In this document: one piece after another, positions 17,902 through 26,611 of the stretch
Numbering within the stretch: the first letter of the stretch is position 1
Layout of the letters: the number at the start of each line of letters is the position of its first letter
NCBI RefSeq assembly: GCF_000317575.1
Contig: NC_019748.1
Coordinates: 1,938,001-2,002,000, forward strand
Origin: Stanieria cyanosphaera PCC 7437
Lineage (GTDB): Bacteria; Cyanobacteriota; Cyanobacteriia; Cyanobacteriales; Xenococcaceae
Direction: 5' to 3'
Length of the DNA stretch: 64,000 nt
Made by a program: the position numbers and the translations under genes
The notes under the pieces: generated by a model
The model's input: the letters and a program-made list of their open reading frames with translations, nothing else
Told to the model about the DNA's origin: nothing
Databases searched by the model: none

Positions 17902-18645
17902 ATGAACAAAAGTCTTTTAACCTCCGATACTGTAGTTGAGGTTAATTCTCCCAATCAAGTTTTCTTCTGTCCTGAAGAATCTCAATTCTATGCTCAATGC
18001 CTAGAAAAAATGGTGCTATCTCAAAATATCTCAGACCACTTCATCGTTGAATTTGGCTCTGGAGATGGTAGCCCTGTTATTCAAGCACTTCTAAAAAGTT
18101 CTTTTATAGGAATTATTCAAGGATACGAATTAAATCTAGACGCTTATCAGTTAGCTCAATTAAAAATTAAGCAATATGGTCTTGATTCCTATTATAAAGT
18201 TGACAACAGTTGTTTTTTTGCCAATTCTCATAAAAAAGCTCGTTGTTTGATTGCTAATCCTCCTTACCTTCCAGCACCAGATAACCAGCTTTATATGCCA
18301 TCTCTGCATGGAGGACATGATGGAGCAAGCATTACCAAACGGCTTCTTGCCCAGGGCTATGAACAAGTAATGCTGATGATTTCGGCATACTCAAATCCAG
18401 TTGATACGGTGAACTACGCCACTAAACTAGGCTACCAGGTGGTTGATTTTATGATTTCTCCTCTTAAGTTTGGCTATTACAGTTGTGAACCTAAAGTTAG
18501 AAATACTATTACACAATTGCAGCGTAAGCGTAAGGCATTCTTCTCAGAGAACATTTACTTTCTAGCAGGAGTTCTTTTTCAACAAAAAAGTTCTCAAACT
18601 CCCTGTCTTGCAAAAGAATTTTTGAAAGTAATGACGGTATTGTAG
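17902..18645 (+). CDS. Class I methyltransferase with NPPY motif (HemK/PrmC-like)
   Basis: About 247 residues from the ATG at 17902; the frame is open further upstream but would overlap the diiron enzyme. Motif I is VEFGSGDGSPV, motif II IIQGYELNLDAY, and motif IV ANPPYLPAP (Asn119 to Tyr122), the N-methyltransferase signature that positions a nitrogen acceptor. HemK/PrmC methylates release-factor glutamine, but this protein lacks the PrmC N-terminal helical domain, so a small-molecule or other protein acceptor is as likely. The close spacing after the diiron enzyme suggests an operon. Confidence 0.78.
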   Translation: MNKSLLTSDTVVEVNSPNQVFFCPEESQFYAQCLEKMVLSQNISDHFIVEFGSGDGSPVIQALLKSSFIGIIQGYELNLDAYQLAQLKIKQYGLDSYYKVDNSCFFANSHKKARCLIANPPYLPAPDNQLYMPSLHGGHDGASITKRLLAQGYEQVMLMISAYSNPVDTVNYATKLGYQVVDFMISPLKFGYYSCEPKVRNTITQLQRKRKAFFSENIYFLAGVLFQQKSSQTPCLAKEFLKVMTVL

Positions 18646-18893
18646 TAGTAAATTATCCGCTATCAAAGAATATATAAATTTCCCGAGCATAGTAAGTCTA
18701 TGTTCGGAGAAAGTGCTGTTTAATTAATAGTAATAACTTCGCTCCTTCGATTATTTTTCTTTCCTTCTGCCTGCTGCTTCCTTTCTCCTGACGAGACGTA
18801 ATACCATTTCTCAAAAGTAATAAAAGCTAAAAGCTTTGTATTTTGTGTTCCTACAAATTGAAAAGCGCAGTAAATTGTAGAATTGTTACATTT

Positions 18894-19517
18894 ATGCAAA
18901 GCAGTATGACATTTAGCAGCATAGTTGCATTATTTGGCGCCATGATTGTTCTGGCTTCTATTCCCAGTGTGAGTGTCTTGGCAGTCTCCACTCGATCTGC
19001 TACATCTGGATTTATTCATGGTGTTTTCACGACTATAGGAATAGTGCTTGGTGATATTTTTTTCATCATCATAGCGATTTGGGGTTTGTCGTTTCTTGCT
19101 GAAACGATGGGCAGTTTATTTGTTTTTATAAAATACTTAGGTGGAATTTATTTAATCTTTCTGGGAATAAGATTATGTAGATCAAAAGTCAAGGATTTTC
19201 AGACACAGGAAGTTGTTAAATCTTCTTTAATGTCTAGTTTTTTGACCGGATTGTTGATTACATTAGGCGATCAAAAAGCTACCTTGTTTTATCTTGGTTT
19301 TTTTCCAGCTTTTCTCGATCTTTCTCAAGTATCTTATTTTGATACTGGCATCATTATTGGTATTACTATAGTTGCCGTAGGCGGTGTAAAGCTTGGCTAT
19401 GCATTTATGGCTGATAGAGCTAGATTATTAATTAGTTCTAAAACAAGGAAAATAATGAATCTTGTTGCAGGCAGTGTGATGATTGCTGTGGGATTATTTT
19501 TAATAACAAAGCCTTAA
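18894..19517 (+). CDS. LysE/RhtB-family amino-acid exporter
   Basis: About 207 residues from the ATG at 18894, with about six membrane segments: the opening SSIVALFGAMIVLASIPSVS, GIVLGDIFFIIIAIWGLSFL, the typical FIKYLGGIYLIFLGIRL, FLTGLLITLGDQKATLFYLG, and a C-terminal pair ending LVAGSVMIAVGLFL. The family exports amino acids and related small molecules by proton antiport. GDQKA occupies the place of the usual NPK-like motif after TM4. It is the third gene on the strand after the diiron enzyme and NPPY methyltransferase, with a gap of about 250 bp, so it may export their product. Confidence 0.82.
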   Translation: MQSSMTFSSIVALFGAMIVLASIPSVSVLAVSTRSATSGFIHGVFTTIGIVLGDIFFIIIAIWGLSFLAETMGSLFVFIKYLGGIYLIFLGIRLCRSKVKDFQTQEVVKSSLMSSFLTGLLITLGDQKATLFYLGFFPAFLDLSQVSYFDTGIIIGITIVAVGGVKLGYAFMADRARLLISSKTRKIMNLVAGSVMIAVGLFLITKP

Positions 19518-19882
19518 TCAGGTGCAAGTTACTTCAATTGCTAGAGTTTTTACCAAACTACTCAAAAAATTGGAGTTAAGCGATCGCTTGTCTAACAAAT
19601 TGCTTTCACACAATTTCTCTTATTTAATTTTACCGTAATGACACGGAAAAAACCTTTTTCTAGAAGCAAGTAACTTAATTATTCTTGTTGATGATCTTCT
19701 TTGGGTAATGACAAAATTTGTTTTTTTGCCTTTAATCTTGATAGTTACTTCATAAAAAACATTATTTAACAGTTTTATTCATCAAAAATTTATTTGATAA
19801 TTCAGTAAATGTTACCTTTTAAGTTAGCCATCAACGTTATTAAATTTAGATATAGAAATTAAACGTTGACGAGAGAAAAAAA
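19518..19882. other. Intergenic, no gene seen
   Basis: AT-rich stretch between the exporter and the 64-aa peptide gene. It contains a HIP1 site near 19579 and no convincing frame or RNA. The end of the stretch carries GACGAGAGAAAAAAAA before the peptide ATG. Confidence 0.5.
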
Positions 19883-20077
19883 ATGCACTTCTTAGGATTG
19901 GTTAAATTCAATTTAAAATTTTCTAATACTCAAAACGATTCTTTAATAGTTAGTGAAAAAAAAGTCCAAAAAATTGATTTAAGTCAAGAACCACAAGAAG
20001 CAAGTTTAGCTAGATTAGAAGAAGCTTTATATGCCGATGAAAACGAAGGAATTTGCAACTTAGGTTTGTATTGTTAA
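19883..20077 (+). CDS. Small peptide gene with Cys-containing C-terminus
   Basis: A 64-residue product preceded by a purine-rich GAGAGAAAAAAA that could serve as ribosome-binding site. The central part (IDLSQEPQEASLARLEEALY) looks like a charged amphipathic helix, and the tail DENEGICNLGLYC holds the only two cysteines. A helical acidic segment followed by a short Gly/Cys-rich tail resembles a leader-core layout of modified peptides, but no maturation enzyme is adjacent apart from the upstream diiron enzyme and methyltransferase. Function unknown. Confidence 0.55.
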   Translation: MHFLGLVKFNLKFSNTQNDSLIVSEKKVQKIDLSQEPQEASLARLEEALYADENEGICNLGLYC

Positions 20078-20218
20078 AGAACAATCTAATCAAATAAGTT
20101 TTGAGAAAATTTTAATATATATTGCTATTCAAAATTTTTTTTTAATCTAGTTATTTAGTTGCACGATTAATTATCGATTAAAAAACTTTTATTAAAAGTA
20201 AGTAATTTAGCTAGCTGA

Positions 20219-20926
20219 CTAAACACCACGAAGTGTTAAGCGACGAAAAAGTCGGTAGCTTTTACGAACTAAATCTAAGATAAAGTAAGGGATTGGTAGC
20301 GGAAGCCAATAAAGAAAAGGCAAATAGATTAAATAATAAGCTTTTTTTAAATCATCCCATGCTCGACAAGGTTGTTCGCGAAGAAAATCAGAGACATCTA
20401 CAACTAATCCTCTGCCTTCGTACATCATCACATTACGTCCGTGAACATCGTGAGGATACATACCTTGCTCTTGAATATATTTTAAAGCTTGGTCGATATC
20501 TTTGATAACTTGTGGCGGAATTTTTAACCCACGATGCAAACAATCGTAAAGAGTTACTCCATATAATCTCTTCAAAACTAAAAAACCTTCTTCTGCATAA
20601 AAACATTGGGAAAAAGCTGGGTGAGAACCTAGACGACGATAAACTTCTAATTCTTCTGTCCAACCCAAACGTCCAGGAGCATAAATTTTGACTACGAGAT
20701 CGATATAATTAGGATGATAAAATACTCCTGCATAATTTCCTGTTCCTATTAGTTGCCAAGGTTGAGGAAGATGATGAACGACTACAGGATTATAAGGCTC
20801 GACACTTTCTATTTCTAAATGGGGAAGTAATTCTTGATGAATACTTTCGATGAAAGGGGAAATTTCTAATCCATTATGATAAAATTGCTCAGAAAGGTTA
20901 GCAGAATTTTGTGATTTGGGCAACAT
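20219..20926 (-). CDS. Atypical serine/threonine protein kinase-like protein
   Basis: A 235-residue protein with kinase-fold landmarks: the glycine loop GTGNYAGVFY (61-70), the ATP-anchoring Lys80 in VVKIYAPG, and a catalytic loop HDVHGRNVM with His159, Asp160 and Asn165. The DFG motif is replaced by DVSD, as in some RIO/ABC1-like and aminoglycoside-kinase-like families. The tail is hydrophobic then basic (YLPFLYWLPLPIPYFILDL, RKSYRLFRRL), suggesting peripheral membrane attachment. Cytosolic kinase activity is likely but the target is unknown. Confidence 0.75.
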   Translation of the reverse strand: MLPKSQNSANLSEQFYHNGLEISPFIESIHQELLPHLEIESVEPYNPVVVHHLPQPWQLIGTGNYAGVFYHPNYIDLVVKIYAPGRLGWTEELEVYRRLGSHPAFSQCFYAEEGFLVLKRLYGVTLYDCLHRGLKIPPQVIKDIDQALKYIQEQGMYPHDVHGRNVMMYEGRGLVVDVSDFLREQPCRAWDDLKKAYYLIYLPFLYWLPLPIPYFILDLVRKSYRLFRRLTLRGV

Positions 20927-21053
20927 TAGTAATTAATTGTAATTATCAGTAAAACTATATTTTGTCATTTTTTGAGAGTAGCTTTGATTAAAAGTGTTTG
21001 AGTCTACCAAAAAATTAAATTTATAGCTTGTTGCGATCGCGCCTTTAACTTGC

Positions 21054-21263
21054 AGATTATCCGATATTGAGCGAGTCTGGCAAGCTCTGAAACAAGATTT
21101 AAAATGGGAACTTTTTTCTAACTTAGATGAATTACATTACTTTCTTGATCGCAACGCGCCTCGGCTCTGCCGAGATCGCGCTTTGAGAAAGTTAACTCCT
21201 GAATTTATTGCTTCTGTTTGTGGATATATAGCAGTACAAAGAAAGATTAGGACATTATTGTAA
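21054..21263 (+). pseudogene. IS630-type transposase remnant (C-terminus)
   Basis: A single open frame encodes SDIERVWQALKQDLKWELFS, then NLDELHYFLDR, and ends LRKLTPEFIASVCGY and IAVQRKIRTLL before TAA at 21261. The IERVWQ block is the region around the final Glu of IS630/Tc1-type transposases. The N-terminal domain and first catalytic residues are gone. A palindromic insert (CTCGGC-TCT-GCCGAG, about 21156-21170) adds residues in-frame between FLDR and LRKL. Confidence 0.75.
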
Positions 21264-21332
21264 ATCGTAGGGGCGATTGGCCAATCGCCCTGACAAGATT
21301 TGCGTGTCCTAACCTAAATACGTAGTGTTATA
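21227..21332. repeat. IS630-type terminal remnant, copy A
   Basis: This segment begins TATAGCAGTACAAAGAAAGA and ends with TGTCCTAAC...CGTAGTGTTATA. The same two ends are found around a different middle at 28133-28339. The outer parts form an imperfect terminal inverted repeat. Confidence 0.7.
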
Positions 21333-21395
21333 GTTTCATTCTTGATGCTCTATCTGTCACAAACATTTATTGATTTGGTATAACATAAAAAGACA

Positions 21396-22079
21396 ATGAA
21401 ACTAGACGATGTTGTGCCTTGGGGTAGAACTTTAAAAGAATATCAATTGATGTTCAACCTTTCAGATGCCGACTTAAAGCTTAAAATTCTTGGTTGTGGA
21501 GATGGCCCTGCTAGCTTTAATGCTGAAATGACTCAATTTGGTTACAAAGTAGTATCTATCGATCCAATTTATCAATTTTCGACTGAAGAAATTAGAAAGC
21601 GAGTTGAAGCAAGTTACCAACCCATTATCTCATTAGTGACCCAAAATCGAGACCGCTATGTTTGGCAGACTTTTCGAGATCCAGAAGAATTAGGCAAAGC
21701 TCGTCTAGCTGCAATGGAAAAATTTTTATTAGATTATGAAATTGGTAAAGCAGAGGGACGTTATTTAGCTCACTCGTTACCCAATTTAGATTTTTCTTCA
21801 AACCAGTTTCAATTGTGTGTTTGTTCTCATCTACTGTTTTTGTACTCCGATAATTTTTCCCTTGATTTTCATCTAGAGTCAATCCAAGAATTATTAAAAA
21901 TTGCTCCAGAAGTGAGAATTTTTCCGCTTTTTAAAATGGATTGTACCCCATCACCTTATGTTGATGTAGTTATTCAAGAGTTTTCTCGTCAAGGCTATCA
22001 GGTACAAATTGAAACAGTGGCTTATGAGTTTCAAAAAGGTGGCAATCAAATGTTGAACATAAAAAAAAGCAGCCTCTGA
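21396..22079 (+). CDS. Class I SAM-dependent methyltransferase-like protein
   Basis: A 227-residue protein with a shortened methyltransferase core: KLKILGCGDGPASF (motif I), KVVSIDPIYQF with the acidic residue after strand 2, and FQLCVCSHLLFLYSD in the motif IV position. The middle contains a charged insertion (RKRVEASYQP, LLDYEIGKAEGRYLAHSLPNL). The acceptor is unknown. It stands alone, converging on the ribosomal-protein operon; the last codons overlap a likely terminator for rplL on the other strand. Confidence 0.75.
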   Translation: MKLDDVVPWGRTLKEYQLMFNLSDADLKLKILGCGDGPASFNAEMTQFGYKVVSIDPIYQFSTEEIRKRVEASYQPIISLVTQNRDRYVWQTFRDPEELGKARLAAMEKFLLDYEIGKAEGRYLAHSLPNLDFSSNQFQLCVCSHLLFLYSDNFSLDFHLESIQELLKIAPEVRIFPLFKMDCTPSPYVDVVIQEFSRQGYQVQIETVAYEFQKGGNQMLNIKKSSL

Positions 22080-22087
22080 GAGACTAC
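22061..22087 (-). terminator. Probable terminator of the rplJ-rplL transcript
   Basis: On the reverse strand AGTCTCTCAGAGGCT can fold into a short stem and is followed by GCTTTTTTTTA. It lies about 70 bp after the rplL stop and overlaps the 3' end of the convergent methyltransferase gene. Confidence 0.5.
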
Positions 22088-22106
22088 TTATTTGAAAAAA
22101 ATGGTA

Positions 22107-22137
22107 AGGGGTCGTCCCCGCCCTTCGAGGGCGAGGC
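22107..22137. repeat. GC-rich palindrome
   Basis: CGCCCT-TCG-AGGGCG is a perfect short palindrome inside a GC-rich island in an otherwise AT-rich intergenic gap between the methyltransferase and rplL. It resembles the other GC-rich palindromic repeats in the window. Confidence 0.55.
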
Positions 22138-22155
22138 TTGTGAATCGCGTGATAA

Positions 22156-22548
22156 TTACTTAACAGTAACTTTGGCACCAGCTTCTTCCAATTTCTTCTT
22201 GGTGTCTTCTGCGTCGTCTTTGGGTACACCTTCTTTGATGGGTTTAGGTGTAGATTCAACTAATTCTTTAGCTTCTTTCAAACCTAAACCAGTGAGAGTC
22301 CGTACCACTTTAAGAACAGCAATTTTCTTATCAGCAGGAACTTCATCGAGAATAACGTCAAATTCAGTTTTCTCTTCTTCAGCTTCCGCAGCACCGCCAC
22401 CAGCACCAGGAGCCATCATCATCATGCCACCAGCAGGAGCAGCAGCACTAACACCAAAGGCTTCTTCAATTTGCTTAACTAGTTCAGCAGCTTCTAACAG
22501 AGATAAAGATTTTAGCTTTTCGAGAATTTCATCAGTTGCAGCAGACAT
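22156..22548 (-). CDS. rplL: 50S ribosomal protein L7/L12
   Basis: A 130-residue L7/L12 with the N-terminal dimerisation helix region ([20 protein letters not shown]), a hinge rich in Ala and Gly ([19 protein letters not shown]), and the factor-binding C-terminal domain ([33 protein letters not shown]). It forms the flexible stalk that recruits translation GTPases to the large subunit. It is last in the reverse-strand ribosomal cluster, 47 bp after rplJ. Confidence 0.97.
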   Translation of the reverse strand: MSAATDEILEKLKSLSLLEAAELVKQIEEAFGVSAAAPAGGMMMMAPGAGGGAAEAEEEKTEFDVILDEVPADKKIAVLKVVRTLTGLGLKEAKELVESTPKPIKEGVPKDDAEDTKKKLEEAGAKVTVK

Positions 22549-22595
22549 TTCAGTTACTCCTTAATTAACAATGAAAAATTTAGAATTAACAAACT

Positions 22596-23132
22596 TTAGG
22601 CAGCAGCTTGGTCTTCTTTTTCCGATACTGCTTTGATACCACGCGCCAAAGAAGCAGGAACTTCCTTGACTCCGACAGCAATCTTGGTCGCCAGTGCATT
22701 GAGTGCGCCAGCAATTTGCGCGTAGAGTTCTTCTTTAGAAGGTAGATCTCCTAACGCCTCAACTTGTTCTTTAGTTAAGGCTTGCCCTTCCATAACACCA
22801 CCCCGTAATTCGGTTTTTTTGGTGGCTTTCTGGAATTCTTTATAAGCTTTAACAGCAGCACCTACTTCTTCTCCTGCAAGCAGGAAAGCAGAAGCATTAC
22901 TCAAAAACTGCTGCATAGGTTGCCAGTTTTCGTCTCCCTCAATGGCAATATTCATGAGGGTGTTTTTGGTGATTTTGCAAGTAGCACCAGCAGGACGCAG
23001 ACGATTACGTAAGTCAGTTATTTCTGCTACTGACAACCCTTCATAATCGATCACAAAAGCCATTTGAGATTCTTTTAAGATCTCTTTAAGCTCAGTTACG
23101 ATTTCTTGCTTGTTGGCAAGGGTTCTTCCCAT
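22596..23132 (-). CDS. rplJ: 50S ribosomal protein L10
   Basis: A 178-residue L10: GRTLANKQEIVTELKEIL, FVIDYEGLSVAEITDLRNRL and TCKITKNTLMNIA form the rRNA-binding domain, and the C-terminal helix (EVPASLARGIKAVSEKEDQA) anchors L7/L12 dimers. A Shine-Dalgarno AGGAGGTG lies directly upstream. It is preceded by a 260-nt leader suited to the usual L10-L12 autoregulation. Confidence 0.97.
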   Translation of the reverse strand: MGRTLANKQEIVTELKEILKESQMAFVIDYEGLSVAEITDLRNRLRPAGATCKITKNTLMNIAIEGDENWQPMQQFLSNASAFLLAGEEVGAAVKAYKEFQKATKKTELRGGVMEGQALTKEQVEALGDLPSKEELYAQIAGALNALATKIAVGVKEVPASLARGIKAVSEKEDQAAA

Positions 23133-23393
23133 TCTGGTTTCACCTCCTTAGATTTGGTGGGAATTGTTTCGACATATAACAAGACCCCTAGCTAGATGCC
23201 GGGGTCGCGTCTGATGTCTTTCCCTAATTGCTACAGTTATTTTTGAAGCAAGGGAATTTTTTTTAGGACATCAACCTCGGCAGGATATTAAGCTGATTTC
23301 AGCACCCACTGTCTTTGGTATAGGTCGTTTAAAACTTGAATATTTAGTTGGTAATCTTCGTTGTGAACTACAAAAAGCAATTTAGACTATGGT
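23133..23393 (-). promoter_or_regulatory. L10 leader region of rplJ-rplL
   Basis: This 261-nt gap between rplA and rplJ includes, on the reverse strand, the stem GACCCCGGC...GGGGTC (about 23184-23207) close to the rplJ ribosome-binding site. Bacterial rplJ transcripts carry a structured L10 leader in this position that the L10-L12 complex binds. The assignment rests on position and the hairpin, not a full structural match. Confidence 0.5.
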
Positions 23394-24113
23394 CTAAGCT
23401 GCTTCAGTCATTTTCAAGTCTCTTAAACCACTAATATCTACTTGAATTGAAGGTCCCATCGAAGAAGACACAAAAATACTGCGCCAGTAGCGACCTTTTG
23501 CCCCAGAAGGACGATTGCGGTCAACTGTTTCTTGTAGAGCCTTCAAATTAACTAGGAGGTCTTCGGCTGAAAATGATACCTTTCCAAACATAACATGAAC
23601 GATACCAGTTCTGTCAGCACGAAATTCTTGTTTACCACCTTTAAAATCACTAATAGCAGTTGGTAAATCATCGGTGACGGTACCGCCTTTGGGAGAAGGC
23701 ATCAAACCTTTTGGACCCAACATCCGCCCTAATCTTGCTACTTTGGGCATCATATCAGGAGTGGCAATTAGAATATCAAAATCCATCATGCCTTTTTGAA
23801 TTTCGTCAATTAATTCTTCCGAACCAACTATTTCTGCTCCGGCTTGTTCTGCCTCTTTTACTTTTTCACCGCGAGCAATTACAGCTATGCGTACAGTTTG
23901 ACCAGTTCCTTTAGGAAAAGTTACAGTTGTCCGTAGTTGTTGGTCGGTATATTTGGGATCGATACCTAGACGTATATGAGCTTCAGCCGTTTCGACGAAT
24001 TTAGCTGTTGCGGTTTCTTTTAATAATTGTAAAGCTTCTAGAGGTTCGTAAGCTTTGTCTTGATCTACTTTAGCTAACGCCTCTCGCATTCGACGCGATA
24101 GTTTTTTTGTCAT
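23394..24113 (-). CDS. rplA: 50S ribosomal protein L1
   Basis: A 239-residue L1, standard length, with [14 protein letters not shown] at the start and the family block [33 protein letters not shown] and [12 protein letters not shown]1 forms the mobile stalk near the E site and can repress its own operon. It follows rplK by 78 bp; the gap contains the palindrome GAAGCTTAAGCTTC. Confidence 0.97.
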   Translation of the reverse strand: MTKKLSRRMREALAKVDQDKAYEPLEALQLLKETATAKFVETAEAHIRLGIDPKYTDQQLRTTVTFPKGTGQTVRIAVIARGEKVKEAEQAGAEIVGSEELIDEIQKGMMDFDILIATPDMMPKVARLGRMLGPKGLMPSPKGGTVTDDLPTAISDFKGGKQEFRADRTGIVHVMFGKVSFSAEDLLVNLKALQETVDRNRPSGAKGRYWRSIFVSSSMGPSIQVDISGLRDLKMTEAA

Positions 24114-24191
24114 TACTGGATTACTCTCCTTGGGTAGTTAACGAAGCTTAAGCTTCTCCCCTAAATTAATTTTAGATTTTAGTTTTTGAAA

Positions 24192-24617
24192 TTATTCTGC
24201 GATCGCAACACCCATATTTTTTGCCGTACCTGCAACAATTTTCATTGCTGCTTCAATATCATTGGCATTTAGATCGGGCATTTTAGTTTCTGCGATTTCT
24301 CTCAACTGAGCTTGAGTAATCGTAGCTACAGTTTGTTTATTGGGCTGACTTGCCCCTCTTTCAATTCCCGCAGCTTTTCTAATTAGAACAGATGCTGGAG
24401 GAGTTTTAAGAATAAAAGTAAAACTTCGGTCTTCAAAAACTGAAATTTCTACTGGAATAACTAACCCTACTTTATCAGCAGTCCTAGCGTTGTATTCTTT
24501 ACAAAACGCCATAATATTGACACCATGCTGACCTAGAGCGGGACCTACGGGAGGTGCAGGGTTAGCTTTGCCTGCTGGCAGAGCTAATTTAATGATTGCA
24601 ACAACTTTTCTTGGCAT
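24192..24617 (-). CDS. rplK: 50S ribosomal protein L11
   Basis: A 141-residue L11 with the N-terminal domain [20 protein letters not shown] and [11 protein letters not shown], and the rRNA-binding C-terminal domain ([33 protein letters not shown]). It binds the GTPase-associated centre of 23S rRNA. It begins 2 bp after the nusG stop, so the two are tightly coupled. Confidence 0.97.
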   Translation of the reverse strand: MPRKVVAIIKLALPAGKANPAPPVGPALGQHGVNIMAFCKEYNARTADKVGLVIPVEISVFEDRSFTFILKTPPASVLIRKAAGIERGASQPNKQTVATITQAQLREIAETKMPDLNANDIEAAMKIVAGTAKNMGVAIAE

Positions 24618-24619
24618 TT

Positions 24620-25243
24620 CTAGCTTTGTTTTTCAATCTGGTTAAATTCCAGTTCTACTGGAGTATCTCGTCCAAAAATTGACAATAATGCTTTGAGTTT
24701 GCTTCTTTCTGGACTTACTTCTATGACTTCCCCTTCAAAATCTTTAAAGGGACCGGAGAGAACTGCTATTTTGTCTCCGATTGCCATATCGACTTTAACA
24801 ATTGGTTCTTGTCCTTCTGCTTGTTTAAAAATACGTTCGACTTCACCAGGCGATAACGGTAATGGTTTAACGTGTCCTCTTCCTCTGCCGTAGTTGCGTT
24901 TTTGTTCTGCACCGACAAAGTTAATTACATTGGGAGTGTTTTTGACTACCTGCCAAGCATCATCGTCCATAATCATTTGAACAAGAATATAGCCAGGAAA
25001 GACTTTTTCTTGACCGTGTTGACGAGAACCATCTTTACGAATTTTGACTGTTGGGGTTTGAGGTATTTGTACTTGTAGCACGCGATCCGCTACTTCTAGA
25101 GTATTAATGCGCTGCTCTAAGTCTGTTTTTACCCGCTTCTCACAGCCAGAAGCTACTTGCACGGCATACCAACGAGGTCTACCTTGCGGTTGCGATTGTT
25201 GTCGTTGCTCTATTTCTTCTGGTCGGTCTGCTGCAAAATTCAT
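24620..25243 (-). CDS. nusG: Transcription termination/antitermination factor NusG
   Basis: About 207 residues from the ATG at 25243, which overlaps the secE stop as TAATG; a longer TTG-initiated frame is possible but less likely. The NGN domain is seen in [20 protein letters not shown] and [16 protein letters not shown], with NFVGA, and the KOW domain in [18 protein letters not shown]. NusG binds RNA polymerase and couples it to Rho or ribosomes. The order secE-nusG-rplK is conserved in bacteria. Confidence 0.96.
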   Translation of the reverse strand: MNFAADRPEEIEQRQQSQPQGRPRWYAVQVASGCEKRVKTDLEQRINTLEVADRVLQVQIPQTPTVKIRKDGSRQHGQEKVFPGYILVQMIMDDDAWQVVKNTPNVINFVGAEQKRNYGRGRGHVKPLPLSPGEVERIFKQAEGQEPIVKVDMAIGDKIAVLSGPFKDFEGEVIEVSPERSKLKALLSIFGRDTPVELEFNQIEKQS

Positions 25244-25479
25244 TAGAATACTTTTCCTGATCCCCAAGCAAAGAAATTATCGACTAAATATATTACTGTC
25301 GCAACCAAAGTTACCATTAAAATTACTGCTGCCGACTCACTCAACAGTTGTTGACGAGAAGGCCAGACAACTTTTTCTAGTTCTTCTTTGGTTTCACTAG
25401 TAAACTGGCTTAAATTAAAACCATCACCTTGTTCTTTGGTGACTTCAACCTCTTTTTTGACGACATCGTTTTTAGCCAA
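25243..25479 (-). CDS. secE: Preprotein translocase subunit SecE
   Basis: A 78-residue short SecE of the cyanobacterial type with one membrane helix (AVILMVTLVATVIYLVDNFF) preceded by the conserved amphipathic segment FTSETKEELEKVVWPSRQQL. It clamps SecY in the plasma or thylakoid membrane. It lies just downstream of trnW and overlaps nusG by one base. Confidence 0.95.
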   Translation of the reverse strand: MAKNDVVKKEVEVTKEQGDGFNLSQFTSETKEELEKVVWPSRQQLLSESAAVILMVTLVATVIYLVDNFFAWGSGKVF

Positions 25480-25593
25480 TGATCTTACCCTCCAGGAGTT
25501 ATCAGAATAGAGTATTCTACTGATACCCTACTTTACTTTGTTTAGATAACTTAAGTCTAGCCGATTTAACTAGTACGGTACTAATAAGGTTGA

Positions 25594-25666
25594 CGCGCCC
25601 TGGAGGACTTGAACCCCCGACATTCGGTTTTGGAGACCGACGTTCTACCAACTGAACTAAGGACGC
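25594..25666 (-). tRNA. trnW: tRNA-Trp (CCA)
   Basis: A full cloverleaf is visible on the reverse strand: acceptor GCGTCCT paired with AGGGCGC, D-arm TTCAGTTGGTAGAA, anticodon loop TCTCCAAAA with CCA, and T-arm GGGGGTTCGAGTCC. The discriminator is G, as expected for tRNA-Trp. The 3' CCA is not encoded. Its position between rplS and secE is typical of cyanobacteria. Confidence 0.97.
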
Positions 25667-25759
25667 ATTTAATGCATCTTAACTTAAGTGTCAAGCTTGA
25701 TTTACCTTATATTACCGTATTTTGGTAATTTTTAGTTAATAAACTAGATCAATATTTTT

Positions 25760-26131
25760 TCAAATAGGGCGGTCAAAACGTTGCTGAATCCGAGTAGCTT
25801 TACCTACGCGATCGCGTAGGTAATATAGTTTAGCACGACGAACTTTACCGCGACGCTCAATTTTAATATGAGCAACGATAGGAGAATTAACTAAAAACAC
25901 TCTCTCTACCCCGACACCTTGAAAGATGCGACGGACAGTAATAGTTTTGTTGATACCGCCGTTGCGCATAGCAATCACGGTACCTTTATAGGGCTGAACA
26001 CGTTCTTTGTTACCTTCTTTGATTCTTACGCCTACTTCTACGCTGTCACCAACATGAATTACGGGTAAGTCAGTTTTGATATGTTCAGCTTCTATGGAAC
26101 GAATAATCGCTTCTGCATTCATAGTTACCAT
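25760..26131 (-). CDS. rplS: 50S ribosomal protein L19
   Basis: A 123-residue L19: [13 protein letters not shown]-like start ([20 protein letters not shown]), the core [20 protein letters not shown] and [18 protein letters not shown], and the end [15 protein letters not shown]. It sits at the subunit interface. A second ATG lies three codons inside, giving a start MNAEAII, and either may be used. It is the first gene of the reverse-strand cluster leading through trnW to secE-nusG-rplKAJL. Confidence 0.96.
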   Translation of the reverse strand: MVTMNAEAIIRSIEAEHIKTDLPVIHVGDSVEVGVRIKEGNKERVQPYKGTVIAMRNGGINKTITVRRIFQGVGVERVFLVNSPIVAHIKIERRGKVRRAKLYYLRDRVGKATRIQQRFDRPI

Positions 26132-26611
26132 AAAAACTCACGATTTATCATAATAACTTTTTTTTCTTTAATTGGGAAGTACTGTAGTAGTAAAACGGCG
26201 TGGTTTGAAATCAAAGAGCAATATATAAGTACCATTAAAACATTATTGAGGTCAAAAATCATAGTTCAAAACTAATAAGTACTTCAGCAAATTTATTTAT
26301 ATATTTTTCTTTTCTCCTTTGCGCCTGAAGCTCCTGAAGCTTTTGATTACTAAAGTACACAATTAATTTTGGCTAGATACTTAACTGGTTGCTACTGCTA
26401 CTTATTTTGGAAGAGCTAACAAATAAATAAAGAGTAAGACTATTTAATCTAGAGTCCTACTCTTTTAAGGTCTGAAAAAATCGGGTAACTAGCTAATTAA
26501 GTCAATGGTTCACACTAATTAGTTACAAATTATCAAACGTACAAAAGTAAATTTAACTAAAACAGTTAAATTGTTTCAAAAGAATGCAAATTTGCCTTTA
26601 ATAATCACTTA
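26132..26611. other. Intergenic, no gene seen
   Basis: AT-rich spacer between rplS and the repeat-protein gene. The only clear structure is the hairpin at 26429-26466. The rplS promoter must lie near its left end. Confidence 0.5.
26429..26466. terminator. Hairpin, candidate terminator of the repeat-protein gene
   Basis: AAAGAGTA (26429-26436) pairs with TACTCTTT (26458-26465), and the stem can be extended by GAC/GTC. The flanks have short A and T runs, so it could terminate the reverse-strand repeat-protein gene ending at 26612. Confidence 0.5.
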
